From the NCBI GenBank assembly GCA_046331175.1, contig JAXLRI010000013.1, positions 1 to 64,000 of the forward strand: 64,000 nt of DNA, read 5' to 3'. The notes under the pieces are model-generated. The model was not told the DNA's origin. It did not search any database and was given only the letters and a program-made list of their open reading frames with translations. Made by a program: the position numbers and the translations under genes. The number at the start of each line of letters is the position of its first letter. The first letter of the stretch is position 1. The stretch comes from JAWKIW01 sp046331175. GTDB taxonomy: Bacteria; Actinomycetota; Acidimicrobiia; Acidimicrobiales; Acidimicrobilacustridaceae. Shown one piece after another: positions 1 to 7,833 of the stretch.

Positions 1-86
1 GAACCGGCCGGGCCGATCCGCTCCGAACCACGCGGCGTCTGGCCCGTTCGGCGTGGCACGCTCGGGTCGTGGAGGGGGCGGAGCCG

Positions 87-428
87 ATGAAGGTGCGGGC
101 GCTGGCGGTGGTGTGCCAGCTGTGGTGCTGGCTCGGACCGCTGGCCCTGATCCCGGTCGTCGCCCGCTTCACGGCTGCCCGTCGGAGTCCCCATCTGCAC
201 CAGGTCACGGGCGAGGTCCTGAACCTGCAGATCGCGGCACTGGTGCCAGGCGTGCTCTGCGTCGTGGCCGGCGCGTCCGGCTGGAACCTCGCTGCGCTGG
301 CGCTGTGGGGGTGCTTCGCCGTCGTGGCCATGTACGGCTACGTGGTCGGGGTGATCGGCGCCGTCCGGTCCTGGCGGGGTGAGCGGTGGCGGTACCCGCT
401 GAACCTGTCGGTGGTCGCTCGCGGCTGA
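87..428 (+). CDS. DUF4870/Tic20-like small membrane protein
   Basis: A 113-residue protein with three hydrophobic stretches (about residues 7-24, 48-66, 70-92) and a C-terminal tail ending WRYPLNLSVV. That tail, and the basic RRSPHLHQVTGEVLN segment between helices 1 and 2, resemble the DUF4870 (Tic20-like) family of small integral membrane proteins, whose job in bacteria is unknown. ATG at 87 is preferred over the in-frame GTG at 69 because a purine-rich GGAGGGGGCGGAG lies just ahead of it and the GTG start would place that ribosome site inside the gene. It stands alone; the next gene is a decayed remnant. Family assignment is from motif memory only. Confidence 0.6.
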   Translation: MKVRALAVVCQLWCWLGPLALIPVVARFTAARRSPHLHQVTGEVLNLQIAALVPGVLCVVAGASGWNLAALALWGCFAVVAMYGYVVGVIGAVRSWRGERWRYPLNLSVVARG

Positions 429-538
429 GCCGGGTCCGGCCGTCGAGGCGACGAAGGGGCGGGCGGGTTCGGTGGCCGCAAGAGGGGTGGCCGAGGTCCC
501 CGAGGTTCGCTGTCACACCCCTTCTGCATGATGGGGGC

Positions 539-1035
539 ATGGTCGAGGTGGCGCCGGTGCCGCAGCCGAGAGTCGTCGAGTCGGAAGGCTCGCGTGGTGC
601 GGGTGCGTCGTGTGGTTCGGCCGAGGGCCGCGAGCGGTTGGCAGCGTGTCGGGTTCGGCTGCGGCAGGGGTTGGAGGCCGATGCCGCGGTGACCGGGCCC
701 GGCGGGGTGGATCGGGTGGAGGCGTTGGCAGCGGCCGAGGCGTGGTTGGCGGCGGCGCCTGGTGCGCTCGGGGTGTTGTGCGATGACCTGGGTGGGGTTC
801 CCGGGTCGGTGGTGGGGGAGCGGTTGCGGTCGGTGTCGGTGGTGGCGGATCGGGTGCTGGTGGCGGTGGCACGGTTGTCGGGGGCGTTGGACGGGTCGGC
901 GCAGTGGTCGGTGGAGGGGTCGCCGTCGGCGCGGGCGTGGTTGGTGGCCTACACGGGGGTGGGCCAGTCGGCGGCGGGTCGGTCGGTGGCGGTGGGTCGT
1001 CTGGTGGAGCGGTTCGCGGCGACCTCGTTCGTCGG
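539..1035 (+). pseudogene. DUF222 / HNH-endonuclease-type (13E12 repeat) gene remnant
   Basis: The frame opening at ATG 539 gives a protein whose residues about 40-160 look like the N-terminal DUF222 domain of actinobacterial 13E12-repeat HNH endonucleases: leucine/alanine-rich helices, then the characteristic SPSARAWLVAYTGV and a helix GRSVAVGRLVERF. Similarity stops after about 1035. The frame then runs antisense into the methyltransferase-like gene on the other strand, and no HNH domain follows. Base use differs from neighbours, with many TTG leucine and GGT/GGG glycine codons, as is common in this family. It is read as a 5-prime fragment left by deletion. The right edge is approximate. 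Confidence 0.55.
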
Positions 1036-1124
1036 TCACCTCGTCATCGACCTTGGCGCCCCATCAGTCGGCGACCGGCAGGCCAGCCCGGCCGAGTCGA
1101 GCTGGTCGCACCCCTTGGCCGAGC

Positions 1125-2039
1125 TCAGGTGGCGTCGGCTTTGGGGGGCATCGGCACGATCATCGACGTGCGCGCCGCGTAGGCGGCGAAGCCGGGGCGG
1201 CGCTCGGCGCTGCGCTTGTCCATCATCGGGATGCTGGCGAACACGAACATGGCGGTCATGGCCAGCGGCCCGATCACCGTCCACCACCACGCCGGATCGG
1301 CGGCCACGCCGAACAGCCACAGGCCCCACCAGAACGACAGCTCGCCGAAGTAGTTGGGGTGGCGGCTCCACCGCCACAGCCCGACCTCGCAGATCTCGCC
1401 GGGGATCTTCACCTGGTTGAAGGCCCGCAGCTGCTCGTCGGCCACCAGCTCGACGAGGATGGCGCCGGCCGTCACCACCGTGGCCAGCACGTCGATCGGG
1501 CCGAAGCCGCGCGTGCCCACGGTGAGCGCGGGGTACAGGGCGAGGCACCCGAGGTAGACCTCGAGCGTGGGGAACAGGTGCAGGCCGAAGAAGCTCTGCA
1601 GCCAGTACGGCTTGCCGTTGGTGCGCATGTCCCGATAGCGCCAGTCCTCGTGGTCGAGGCCGGTCCAACCCCGGGCCCAGTTGGCGGTCAGGCGGATGGC
1701 CCACCCCCATACGAGGCCGAGCACGATCACCTGGCGCAGCACGTTGGTGCCCGGGTCGTGGACCCAGAACAGGTAGAGGGCGATGACCGGCGGCACGACG
1801 CTCCAGTAGGCGTCGTACATGGAGGTGTTGTTGAAGGTCCGGCTGAACGCGAACACGACCACGGTGGCGACGAGGTCGGCCACGAGCACGGTGAGCAGCG
1901 GGTAGGCGCTGCCCACCAGGGCGGCCACCACGGCGGCGATCCCGGCCGCCACCGCGTAGGCGCCGACCACCACGAGGAACGAGGCCCGCCGGTTGAGCGG
2001 AGGCTGGGGGCCGACGACGAGGTCGTCGTGATCGCTCAT
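1125..2039 (-). CDS. DUF1295 (steroid 5-alpha-reductase-like) membrane protein
   Basis: A 304-residue polytopic membrane protein with about seven hydrophobic segments. Near residues 216-232 it has LWRWSRHPNYFGE, the signature of DUF1295 and related steroid 5-alpha-reductase / isoprenylcysteine-methyltransferase-like proteins. In that superfamily this region binds a nucleotide cofactor or S-adenosylmethionine; the reaction here is not known. ATG at 2039 begins a hydrophilic MSDHDDL leader before the first helix. The gene is read toward the DUF222 remnant, with no partner on its strand. Given the lipid- and sterol-related content of the window an enone reductase role is tempting but is inference only. 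Confidence 0.8.
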   Translation of the reverse strand: MSDHDDLVVGPQPPLNRRASFLVVVGAYAVAAGIAAVVAALVGSAYPLLTVLVADLVATVVVFAFSRTFNNTSMYDAYWSVVPPVIALYLFWVHDPGTNVLRQVIVLGLVWGWAIRLTANWARGWTGLDHEDWRYRDMRTNGKPYWLQSFFGLHLFPTLEVYLGCLALYPALTVGTRGFGPIDVLATVVTAGAILVELVADEQLRAFNQVKIPGEICEVGLWRWSRHPNYFGELSFWWGLWLFGVAADPAWWWTVIGPLAMTAMFVFASIPMMDKRSAERRPGFAAYAARTSMIVPMPPKADAT

Positions 2040-2177
2040 CGGTGGGGGTGGAGGCAGGGTCGGGTCGAGGCCACGGCGGGATGGTAGGCACCCGGGCGTC
2101 ACCGGTGCCCGGTCCGACCGCCGAGGACCCCGCCGCTGCCACGACCGTCCCGACACCAGTCGCCCTAGGCTCCGGCG

Positions 2178-2633
2178 GTGGGCGTCGACGAGATCATCGA
2201 GCGGCTCGGCCTCGAGCCGCACCCCGAGGGCGGCTGGTACCGGCGCACCTGGGCGCACCCGGGGACGGATCCGGCCGGCGAAGACGGCGGACGGCCGCCC
2301 GGCTCGGCCATCGTGTACCTCCTCCCGGCCGGCGAGCGGTCGCACTGGCACCTGCTCGACGCCCACGAGCTGTGGCACCACTACGCCGGCGACCCGCTCG
2401 AGCTCGAGCTCAGCGACGACGCGGTGGCGGTCCGGTCGCTCGTCCTCGGCACCGACCTGGCGGCCGGCCAGCTGCCCCAGCACCACGTCCCCGCCGGCGT
2501 GTGGCAGTCGGCGCGGTCGCTGGGCGCGTGGACGCTCGTGGGGTGCTCCGTCGTCCCCGCCTTCGACTTCGCCGGCTTCACCCTGGCGCCGTTTGGCTGG
2601 CGACCGGGCAGCGGGCCACCCGACGCCACCTGA
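2178..2633 (+). CDS. cupin_5 (DUF985) family protein
   Basis: A 151-residue single-domain protein. It begins with a helix followed by PHPEGGWYRRTW and contains SAIVYLLPAGERSHWHLLDAHELWHHYAG, the pattern of the cupin_5/DUF985 family. The two His-rich strands (about residues 57-72) would form the metal or sugar site of the small beta-barrel. C-terminal GCSVVPAFDFAGFTLAP is also typical. Members are mostly uncharacterised; some resemble sugar epimerase-fold cupins. The GTG start lies only six bases after a TAGGCT -10-like hexamer at 2166, with no Shine-Dalgarno, so a leaderless transcript is likely. Confidence 0.85.
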   Translation: MGVDEIIERLGLEPHPEGGWYRRTWAHPGTDPAGEDGGRPPGSAIVYLLPAGERSHWHLLDAHELWHHYAGDPLELELSDDAVAVRSLVLGTDLAAGQLPQHHVPAGVWQSARSLGAWTLVGCSVVPAFDFAGFTLAPFGWRPGSGPPDAT

Positions 2634-2683
2634 GGCGAGCCGACCGTCCCGGACCTCCGGGGCGAGGGCGTGCCCAAGGCTCG

Positions 2684-2738
2684 GCGCTCCGTGCGCCGTG
2701 CGCCCGTTCTACCGTGCGCCGCGCTCCGTGCGCCGTGC
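2684..2738. repeat. 18-bp direct repeat in intergenic region
   Basis: The 18-mer GCGCTCCGTGCGCCGTGC occurs at 2684-2701 and again at 2721-2738 (period 37), with partial copies of CGTGCGCC between them. The 272-base gap between the cupin gene and the next gene holds this and no recognisable gene. Confidence 0.7.
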
Positions 2739-2906
2739 TCCGCCTCGTGCGTCGCGCGCCGGGACCTGGTGTGCCGGGACCGTCGGGGTGGTCCGCGCGA
2801 CCTGTCTCGGTAAAGGCCGGCGGGGGAACGGTCGATGCCTCGGCGGAGATCCCGGCCGCGGGGGCGGCAGGTGGATCGGACCGGCGGACGCACGACGGAG
2901 GACGCG

Positions 2907-3218
2907 ATGTACCTGAAGGTCGACAGCGAGGCCAAGACGGCGACCCTCGAGGACCCCGACGACTGCGAGGAGTTCCACGTCCTCGTCGTGGGCGGAGGCA
3001 ACGACGGCGCCGTCGACGAGGCGATCGCCGACCTGGGCGCCGGCCGCCTGGTCGGGCCCAACGCCTACATCGCCGTCCACCGGCTCGAGGAGCTCGCCCA
3101 GGGACGCGTCGGCGACGACTGGCCGGTCCGGTTCCGCAAGATGCTCGACTACGCCGGCTCGCAGGGCTGGATGAACGACGACCGCAGCTACGTGATGGGG
3201 CACCTCAAGCGCGACTGA
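2907..3218 (+). CDS. conserved hypothetical protein, 103 aa
   Basis: A soluble, acidic 103-residue protein with no signal peptide or membrane segment. The start at ATG 2907 is supported by GGAGG at 2897-2901. The sequence has an N-terminal beta-rich part (MYLKVDSEAKTATLEDP), an acidic middle with VDEAIADLG, and a C-terminal helix pair ending in YVMGHLKRD. I do not recognise a named family, although similar small actinobacterial proteins of unknown function come to mind. No operon partner: the next gene is on the opposite strand. Confidence 0.6.
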   Translation: MYLKVDSEAKTATLEDPDDCEEFHVLVVGGGNDGAVDEAIADLGAGRLVGPNAYIAVHRLEELAQGRVGDDWPVRFRKMLDYAGSQGWMNDDRSYVMGHLKRD

Positions 3219-3335
3219 CCGCGGCGACGCGGCGCGGCCCGAACGCCGGCGACGAGCCATCGGAGCCGCTGCGACGCACTCGACCCACGCCGACGTCGAA
3301 CCGGCCGTGATGACGAACGTCGGGTCAGCGCCTCG

Positions 3336-3614
3336 TCAGCGGATGGCGAAGCCGGCTTCGCCGACCGGCTCCTCCTCGGTCAGCTCGACCCCGGAGACCA
3401 CGGCGTGGGGCGGGCCGGTGCCGCACCAGTTCACCATCGAGAGCACCTCGTCGGCGGGGCCCTCGAACACGGCCTCGACCCGGCCGTCGTGGCGGTTGCG
3501 CACCCACCCGGCGACGCCGAGCCGTCGCGCCGCCCGTTGGCACGAGTCGCGGAACCACACCCCCTGCACCCGTCCCGACACGAGCACCCGTCGTCGGATC
3601 ACCGGACCGGCCAC
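3336..3614 (-). CDS. acyP: acylphosphatase
   Basis: A 92-residue protein of the size usual for acylphosphatase. It contains VSGRVQGVWFRDSCQRAARRLGV, where the Arg of the phosphate-binding loop (VQGVWFR) and the first helix are conserved. Then comes GWVRNRHDGRVEAVFEG, which supplies the conserved active-site Asn and the DGRVE turn. The enzyme hydrolyses acyl phosphates in the cytoplasm. It starts with GTG at 3614 and stands alone, convergent with the hypothetical gene at 2907. Confidence 0.95.
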   Translation of the reverse strand: MAGPVIRRRVLVSGRVQGVWFRDSCQRAARRLGVAGWVRNRHDGRVEAVFEGPADEVLSMVNWCGTGPPHAVVSGVELTEEEPVGEAGFAIR

Positions 3615-3646
3615 CGCGCCGTTCTAGCCGACGGGCCCGACCGCCC

Positions 3647-3741
3647 GGTCCGTCGCCACCGGTCCGTCGTCACCGGTCCGTCGCCATCGGCCGTCGCCAT
3701 CGGCCGTCGCCACCGGTCCGTCGCCATCGGCCGTCGCCACC
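3647..3741. repeat. seven tandem copies of a 13/14-bp unit
   Basis: Seven head-to-tail copies of GGTCCGTCGCCAYC or its 13-base form GGCCGTCGCCAYC run from 3647 to 3741, with boundaries at 3661, 3675, 3689, 3702, 3715 and 3729. A degenerate tail continues to about 3766. The array lies between the acylphosphatase start and the acyl-CoA ligase promoter. The mixed 13/14 spacing argues against coding use. Confidence 0.85.
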
Positions 3742-3828
3742 GGCCGCCGCCGGTCGTCGGTCCGTCCCGCTTCCCCGCGGCCCCGCCACCCGGTCCGGGG
3801 ACCGCGGCACGGCCCGGACGAGCCGACC

Positions 3829-3847
3829 TAAACTGACGGCCCGTCAG
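3829..3847 (+). promoter_or_regulatory. TAAACT -10 box and palindromic operator CTGACGGCCCGTCAG
   Basis: A perfect 15-bp inverted repeat (CTGACGG-C-CCGTCAG, 3833-3847) overlaps the end of a TAAACT -10-like hexamer (3829-3834), 58 bases ahead of the ligase start. The core TGACG-N3-CGTCA recurs at 7841 (one mismatch) and 21652. It is typical in size and symmetry of a TetR-family site; the cognate regulator is not identified. Confidence 0.6.
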
Positions 3848-3905
3848 ATCGACGGACGACCGCCACGAGGGCGAGCCGGCCACGCCGGCCGGGGAGGGGA
3901 CAGCC

Positions 3906-5465
3906 ATGATCGAGGGCACGACGCTGTGGGACCTGGTCGAGCAGCGGGCGGCGGCGTCGCCCGACGACCGGCTCGCCGTCGACGAGAGCGGCCGGTCGCT
4001 GACCTTCGCCGAGTACCGCGACCAGTGCGAGCGCGTGGCGGCGGCCCTGCAGGAGCGCGGCATCGGCGCCGGCGACACCGTCACCTGGCAGCTCCCCACC
4101 TGGCTCGAGTCGCTCGTCCTGGTCGGGGCCATCGCCCGGCTCGGTGCCCGGCAGAACCCGATCCTGCACATCTACCGCGAGCGCGAGGTCGGCTTCTGCG
4201 CCCGCCAGACCAGCGCCAAGCTCCTGGTCGTTCCCACCACCTTCGCCAACGTCGACTTCCTCGCCATGGCCGAGGGGATCGCCGCCGAGATCAACGCCGA
4301 GGGCGGCTCGATCGAGGTGCTGGCCTGCGACCGGTCGCTGCCCGAGGGCGACCCGTCGACGCTCCCGCCCCCGCCCACCGACGGCGACGAGGTGCGCTGG
4401 TACTTCTACACGTCGGGCACCACCGCCGACCCGAAGGGCGCCCAGCACACCGACCGGACGATCCACGCCGTGGCCGAGGGCATGGGTGGCCGCCTCGCCG
4501 TCGCCGCCGACGACCGCAACGCCCTGGCCTTCCCGTTCCCCCACATCGGCGGCATCACCTGGCTGTTCACCAGCCTGCAGACGGGCATGTCCCAGATCTG
4601 CTTCCAGGCCTTCGTCCCCGACGTGGTCGTCCAGGTGCTCGACCAGGAGGGCGTCACCCTGGCCGGCTCGGGCACCGTCTTCCACCAGACCTACCTCGCC
4701 GCCCAGCGCAAGGCCGGCGGCGGCCTGTTCCCCCACGTGCGGGGCTTCCCCGGCGGCGGGGCGCCCAAGCCGCCAGCGCTGCACTACGAGATGAAGGAGG
4801 CCTTCCCGGGCTCCAAGGGCATCCTCTCGGGCTACGGCCTCACCGAGGCCCCCATCCTCACGATGTCGGGCGTCGACGACGCCGACGAGGACCTCGCCAA
4901 CAGCGAGGGCGCGCCCATGCCGGGCGTCGAGCTGAAGCTGGTCAAGCCCGACGGCACGGTGGCCGCGGTGGGCGAGGAGGGCGAGGTGCGGGCCAAGGCT
5001 CCGCAGCTCATGAAGGGCTACCTCGACGCCTCGCTCGACGCCGAGGCCTTCGACGACGAGGGCTACTTCCGCACCGGCGACCTCGGCGTGCTGAACGAGC
5101 GCAACATGCTCGCCATCACCGGTCGCCTCAAGGACATCATCATCCGCAAGGGCGAGAACGTCTCGGCCAAGGAGGTCGAGGACCACCTCTACGCCCACCC
5201 CAAGGTCGGCGACGTGGCCGTCATCGGCCTGCCCGACGCCGCCAGCGGCGAGCGGGTGTGCGCGGTGGTGGCCACCGCCGAGGGGGCCGAGCCCCTCGAG
5301 TTCGACGAGATGGTGGACTTCTTGAAGGCCGAGGGCCTGATGGTGCAGAAGGTCCCCGAGCAGCTCGAGCTGGTCGACGTGATCCCGCGGAACCCCGCTG
5401 GCAAGATCCTCAAGCGCGACCTGCAGGCCCGCTACGAGGGCACGGTGGCCAACCGGGACCGCTGA
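3906..5465 (+). CDS. AMP-forming acyl-CoA synthetase (cyclohexanecarboxylate-CoA-ligase-like)
   Basis: A 519-residue ANL-superfamily adenylating enzyme that would activate a carboxylic acid to its CoA thioester through an acyl-AMP. Motifs in order: YTSGTTADPKG phosphate loop (about 168-178), GYGLTEA (about 309-315), YFRTGD (about 387-392), hinge and RKGENVSAKEVE (about 413-424), and the catalytic lysine in PAGKILK near 500. The acid substrate cannot be read from sequence; the overall pattern is closest to cyclohexanecarboxylate/medium-chain ligases. ATG 3906 follows GGAGGGGACAGCC. The gene is monocistronic, bounded by an operator-bearing promoter upstream and a strong hairpin downstream. Confidence 0.9.
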   Translation: MIEGTTLWDLVEQRAAASPDDRLAVDESGRSLTFAEYRDQCERVAAALQERGIGAGDTVTWQLPTWLESLVLVGAIARLGARQNPILHIYREREVGFCARQTSAKLLVVPTTFANVDFLAMAEGIAAEINAEGGSIEVLACDRSLPEGDPSTLPPPPTDGDEVRWYFYTSGTTADPKGAQHTDRTIHAVAEGMGGRLAVAADDRNALAFPFPHIGGITWLFTSLQTGMSQICFQAFVPDVVVQVLDQEGVTLAGSGTVFHQTYLAAQRKAGGGLFPHVRGFPGGGAPKPPALHYEMKEAFPGSKGILSGYGLTEAPILTMSGVDDADEDLANSEGAPMPGVELKLVKPDGTVAAVGEEGEVRAKAPQLMKGYLDASLDAEAFDDEGYFRTGDLGVLNERNMLAITGRLKDIIIRKGENVSAKEVEDHLYAHPKVGDVAVIGLPDAASGERVCAVVATAEGAEPLEFDEMVDFLKAEGLMVQKVPEQLELVDVIPRNPAGKILKRDLQARYEGTVANRDR

Positions 5466-5529
5466 AGCTGCCGGAGGCGACGGGCTGACGTCCGTCACCC
5501 CCGCGTGTGATGCCTGCGCCGACACAGCA

Positions 5530-5558
5530 GAAGGCCCCGGGGAGAACCCGGGGCCTTC
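5530..5558. terminator. bidirectional hairpin terminator
   Basis: A perfect 12-bp stem (GAAGGCCCCGGG / CCCGGGGCCTTC) with a GAGAA loop lies between convergent genes ending at 5465 and 5634. There is no T-run, as is usual at this GC content. Confidence 0.8.
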
Positions 5559-5633
5559 GCTCGTCACCCGCATCACGCGGATCTGGTCGGCGCCGGCCGG
5601 TCCGTCACGACGGGCCGGCGCTCGGTGGTCGGA

Positions 5634-6350
5634 TCAGGCGTCCTTCACCTGGGCCTGGACGGTCTGGTTGCCGCCCTTCTCGAACGTCAGGGTGATGGCG
5701 ACGGTCTCGCCCTTCTTCAGCGGGGCCGCCAGCTCCATCAGCATGATGTGGTAGCCACCCGGCTTGAGCTGCACCGAGCCGCCGGCGGGGATCTCGATGC
5801 TCGAGACCTCCTGCATGCCCATGGCGCCGCCACCCATGGTCGTGCCGGTGGTGCCGCCCTTCATGCTGGTGTCGGTCTCGCCGTCGCCGTCGTCCTCGCC
5901 GTTGTGGCCGTAGGCCGTCAGCTCGGCCTGGGCGCTGCTCGACGCCGCCGTGCCCTTCTTCATGGTGGTGCCGGTGGTGCCACCGCCCATCGAGTCGCCA
6001 CCCATCTTCATGGTGGTGCCGGTGGTGCCGCCGCCCTCGGACATGGTCGTCTCGTGGAGCTGGGCCTCGGCGGCCACCGACGTGGGCACGCTCACCTTGG
6101 TGAGCTTGTCGGCGGTCTTGTCACCGTTGCTGATGGTCATGTAGCAGGCGCCGGTGGTGGCCGACTCGGCGGTGGCCCGGCACCACGGCTCGCTCACGGT
6201 GATGCCCTTGGCCGGCGCCGTGGTGGCGGTGGCCTTGGCCGTGGTGGTGGTGCCCGAGCTGGTCTCGGACGAGCTGCTGCACGCGGTGGCGACGAGCAGC
6301 CCACCACCGAGGAGCAGTCCGGCGACGGTGACGGTCTTCTTCCCAGCCAT
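5634..6350 (-). CDS. PCu(A)C-type periplasmic copper chaperone lipoprotein with Met/Gly-rich insert
   Basis: A 238-residue exported lipoprotein. The signal peptide runs to the lipobox Cys24 (LLVATAC). A PCu(A)C fold follows: CRATAESATTGACYMTISN, then His99. The second half keeps the canonical Met-X21-His-X-Met spacing as Met179, His201 and Met203. The family delivers Cu(I) to the CuA site of cytochrome oxidase. The usual ten residues between His99 and the Met are replaced by about 80 residues rich in Gly, Thr and Met, including three exact copies of GGTTGTTM (107-114, 123-130, 165-172) and one His (149). ATG 6350 is chosen because it starts the signal peptide and has AGGAGG upstream. It lies downstream of sco1 and a cupredoxin gene on the same strand, fitting copper delivery. 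Confidence 0.9.
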   Translation of the reverse strand: MAGKKTVTVAGLLLGGGLLVATACSSSSETSSGTTTTAKATATTAPAKGITVSEPWCRATAESATTGACYMTISNGDKTADKLTKVSVPTSVAAEAQLHETTMSEGGGTTGTTMKMGGDSMGGGTTGTTMKKGTAASSSAQAELTAYGHNGEDDGDGETDTSMKGGTTGTTMGGGAMGMQEVSSIEIPAGGSVQLKPGGYHIMLMELAAPLKKGETVAITLTFEKGGNQTVQAQVKDA

Positions 6351-6511
6351 GCGTTCTCTTGTCCTCCTGGTCCGGAGCACCTGGTCCGTGGCGCTCACGT
6401 CGTAGTGGTCGCTGATCTGCCGGTCGTGGTTCCCGGCCGGCGAAAAAACGGTCGAGGTCGGGCAAAGCCGCCTGGGCCGACCGCCGAGGCTGCCACGGGA
6501 GGGGCCGTCGG

Positions 6512-6561
6512 AGCGATCCGGGCCGGTGATCGGGCCAGCGATCCGGGCCGGTGATCGGGCC
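6512..6561. repeat. perfect tandem duplication, 25 bp x 2
   Basis: The unit AGCGATCCGGGCCGGTGATC-GGGCC occurs twice without change (6512-6536, 6537-6561), abutting the stop codon of the cupredoxin gene at 6570. The rest of this 219-base gap contains a run of six A (6443-6448) but no clear gene or stem-loop. Confidence 0.85.
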
Positions 6562-6569
6562 GCCCGTGG

Positions 6570-7028
6570 CTAGGCGACGGTGATGGTCACCTCACCCGAG
6601 GGGTGCACCGAGCAGGCGCCCTTGAACACGCCGGCGTTGGAGAAGGTGTAGGTGAGCGTCTCGCCGGCCCGGACCGCGAACGGGCCCACGGTGTGGTTCC
6701 GGCTGTCCTGGTTCTCGATGATCATCGTGTCGCCGACCGACAGGTCGAGGTCGCGGGGGATCAGCTCGACGGTCTCGCCCTTGGCGATGCGGTCACCGGT
6801 GCCCGCCGGAACGGTGACCTTGTACTCCTGGGGCCGGTGGGTGAGCAGCAGGGCGCCGCCGGCGATCGCCACCACGGCCACCACGGCGGCGATCCACACC
6901 GCCGGGTGGACCCGGCGACCGCCTCGCAGCGCGGACCCGCCCCCGCCGCCGTCGGTGGGGGACTCGTCGCCCGCCGACGGATCGCCGTGGCGCTGGTCGT
7001 CGGTCGTCGGGGTGGGCTCGTCGCTCAT
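6570..7028 (-). CDS. membrane-anchored cupredoxin-domain protein
   Basis: A 152-residue protein: an acidic, Gly/Ser-rich cytoplasmic N-terminus (1-45), one transmembrane helix (about 46-65), then an extracytoplasmic plastocyanin-like domain. Type-1 copper ligands are visible as His in SRNHTVGPF (about 108) and Cys/His in GACSVHPSG (about 136-139). No axial Met follows the second His. Its start codon overlaps the stop of the Sco1 gene (ATGA, 7025-7028), so the two are translationally coupled. A role in electron transfer or copper relay to the respiratory chain is inferred from this pairing. Confidence 0.85.
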   Translation of the reverse strand: MSDEPTPTTDDQRHGDPSAGDESPTDGGGGGSALRGGRRVHPAVWIAAVVAVVAIAGGALLLTHRPQEYKVTVPAGTGDRIAKGETVELIPRDLDLSVGDTMIIENQDSRNHTVGPFAVRAGETLTYTFSNAGVFKGACSVHPSGEVTITVA

Positions 7029-7693
7029 GGCGTGCTCCCGGTGGTCGCAGGACCGACCCTGGCCAGCGCCACCCGCAGGTCGTTGGCCATGTCGTCGGTG
7101 GTGATCCCGAAGGGCCACTCGACCAGCACCGTACCGTGCTCGTCGACGACGTAGGCCGTCCCCGTGTGGGTGACCTCGACCTTGCCGTCGCCGGTCTTGG
7201 TGACCGAGGACGACGCGCCGAACACGTCCTCGGCGGCCCGCAGCTGGGCCGGATCCGTGGTCCGCAGGACGTGGTAGCGGTCGGCGAAGTGGCGCAGGTA
7301 GCCGTCGAGGACCGAGGCCGTGTCGCGCTCGGGATCGACGGTCACCATGGCCAGGTCGACCCGGCCGGCGTCGGCGCCGACCTTCTTGCGGGCGGCGTTG
7401 AGGTTGGAGAGGGTGGTCGGGCACACGTCGGGACAGCTCGTGTAGCCGAAGTAGGCGACGAGCAGCTCGCCGGGCTTCGCCTTGAAGGGGAAGGTCGTCC
7501 CGGCGGCCGGACCGGGGGTCTCCTCGGGCAGCGTGACGTCGCCGACCTGGATCGGCTGGGTCCTCACCACGCCCTTGAACGACGGGGCGGCGGTGGTCGG
7601 CACCGACGACGCCGTCGTGCTCCCGCCGCACGCGGCGGCGGTCACGGCGAACGAGCAGGTGACCAGGGCGACGGCGGCGCGACGGATCCTCAC
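7025..7693 (-). CDS. Sco1/SenC family copper-binding lipoprotein
   Basis: A 222-residue lipoprotein (lipobox AVTAAAC, Cys22) with a thioredoxin-like SCO1/SenC domain. Copper-binding Cys87 and Cys91 are in TSCPDVCPT, and the third ligand His is in VEVTHTGTAYVVD (about 174). It also has VTVDPERDT, typical of the family. SCO1 proteins help assemble the CuA centre of cytochrome c oxidase. A GTG start at 7693 is chosen because it opens the signal peptide (MRIRR then a hydrophobic run); the only nearby ATG is out of frame. It is the first gene of the copper cluster, although no cox structural genes are in this window. Confidence 0.92.
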   Translation of the reverse strand: MRIRRAAVALVTCSFAVTAAACGGSTTASSVPTTAAPSFKGVVRTQPIQVGDVTLPEETPGPAAGTTFPFKAKPGELLVAYFGYTSCPDVCPTTLSNLNAARKKVGADAGRVDLAMVTVDPERDTASVLDGYLRHFADRYHVLRTTDPAQLRAAEDVFGASSSVTKTGDGKVEVTHTGTAYVVDEHGTVLVEWPFGITTDDMANDLRVALARVGPATTGSTP

Positions 7694-7833
7694 GTCGACA
7701 TGGTCGCACCAGGTGGGTGTGTGGTTCCCGTCGCGTGCGACTCGAGGCCGGGAGCCCGGCCGTCCTCGGGGTGCAGATCGGCCCGTTCCGCCGGGGACGC
7801 GGCGCCGGTTCGCCGCCGCCGCTGCCGGATCAC

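Noticed and set aside
3647..3741. Possible CRISPR array
   Set aside because: Units are only 13-14 bp, directly adjacent and without spacers, and no cas gene is present.
6443..6448. Run of six A (six T on the minus strand) as an intrinsic terminator after the cupredoxin gene
   Set aside because: No convincing stem directly precedes the run on either strand.
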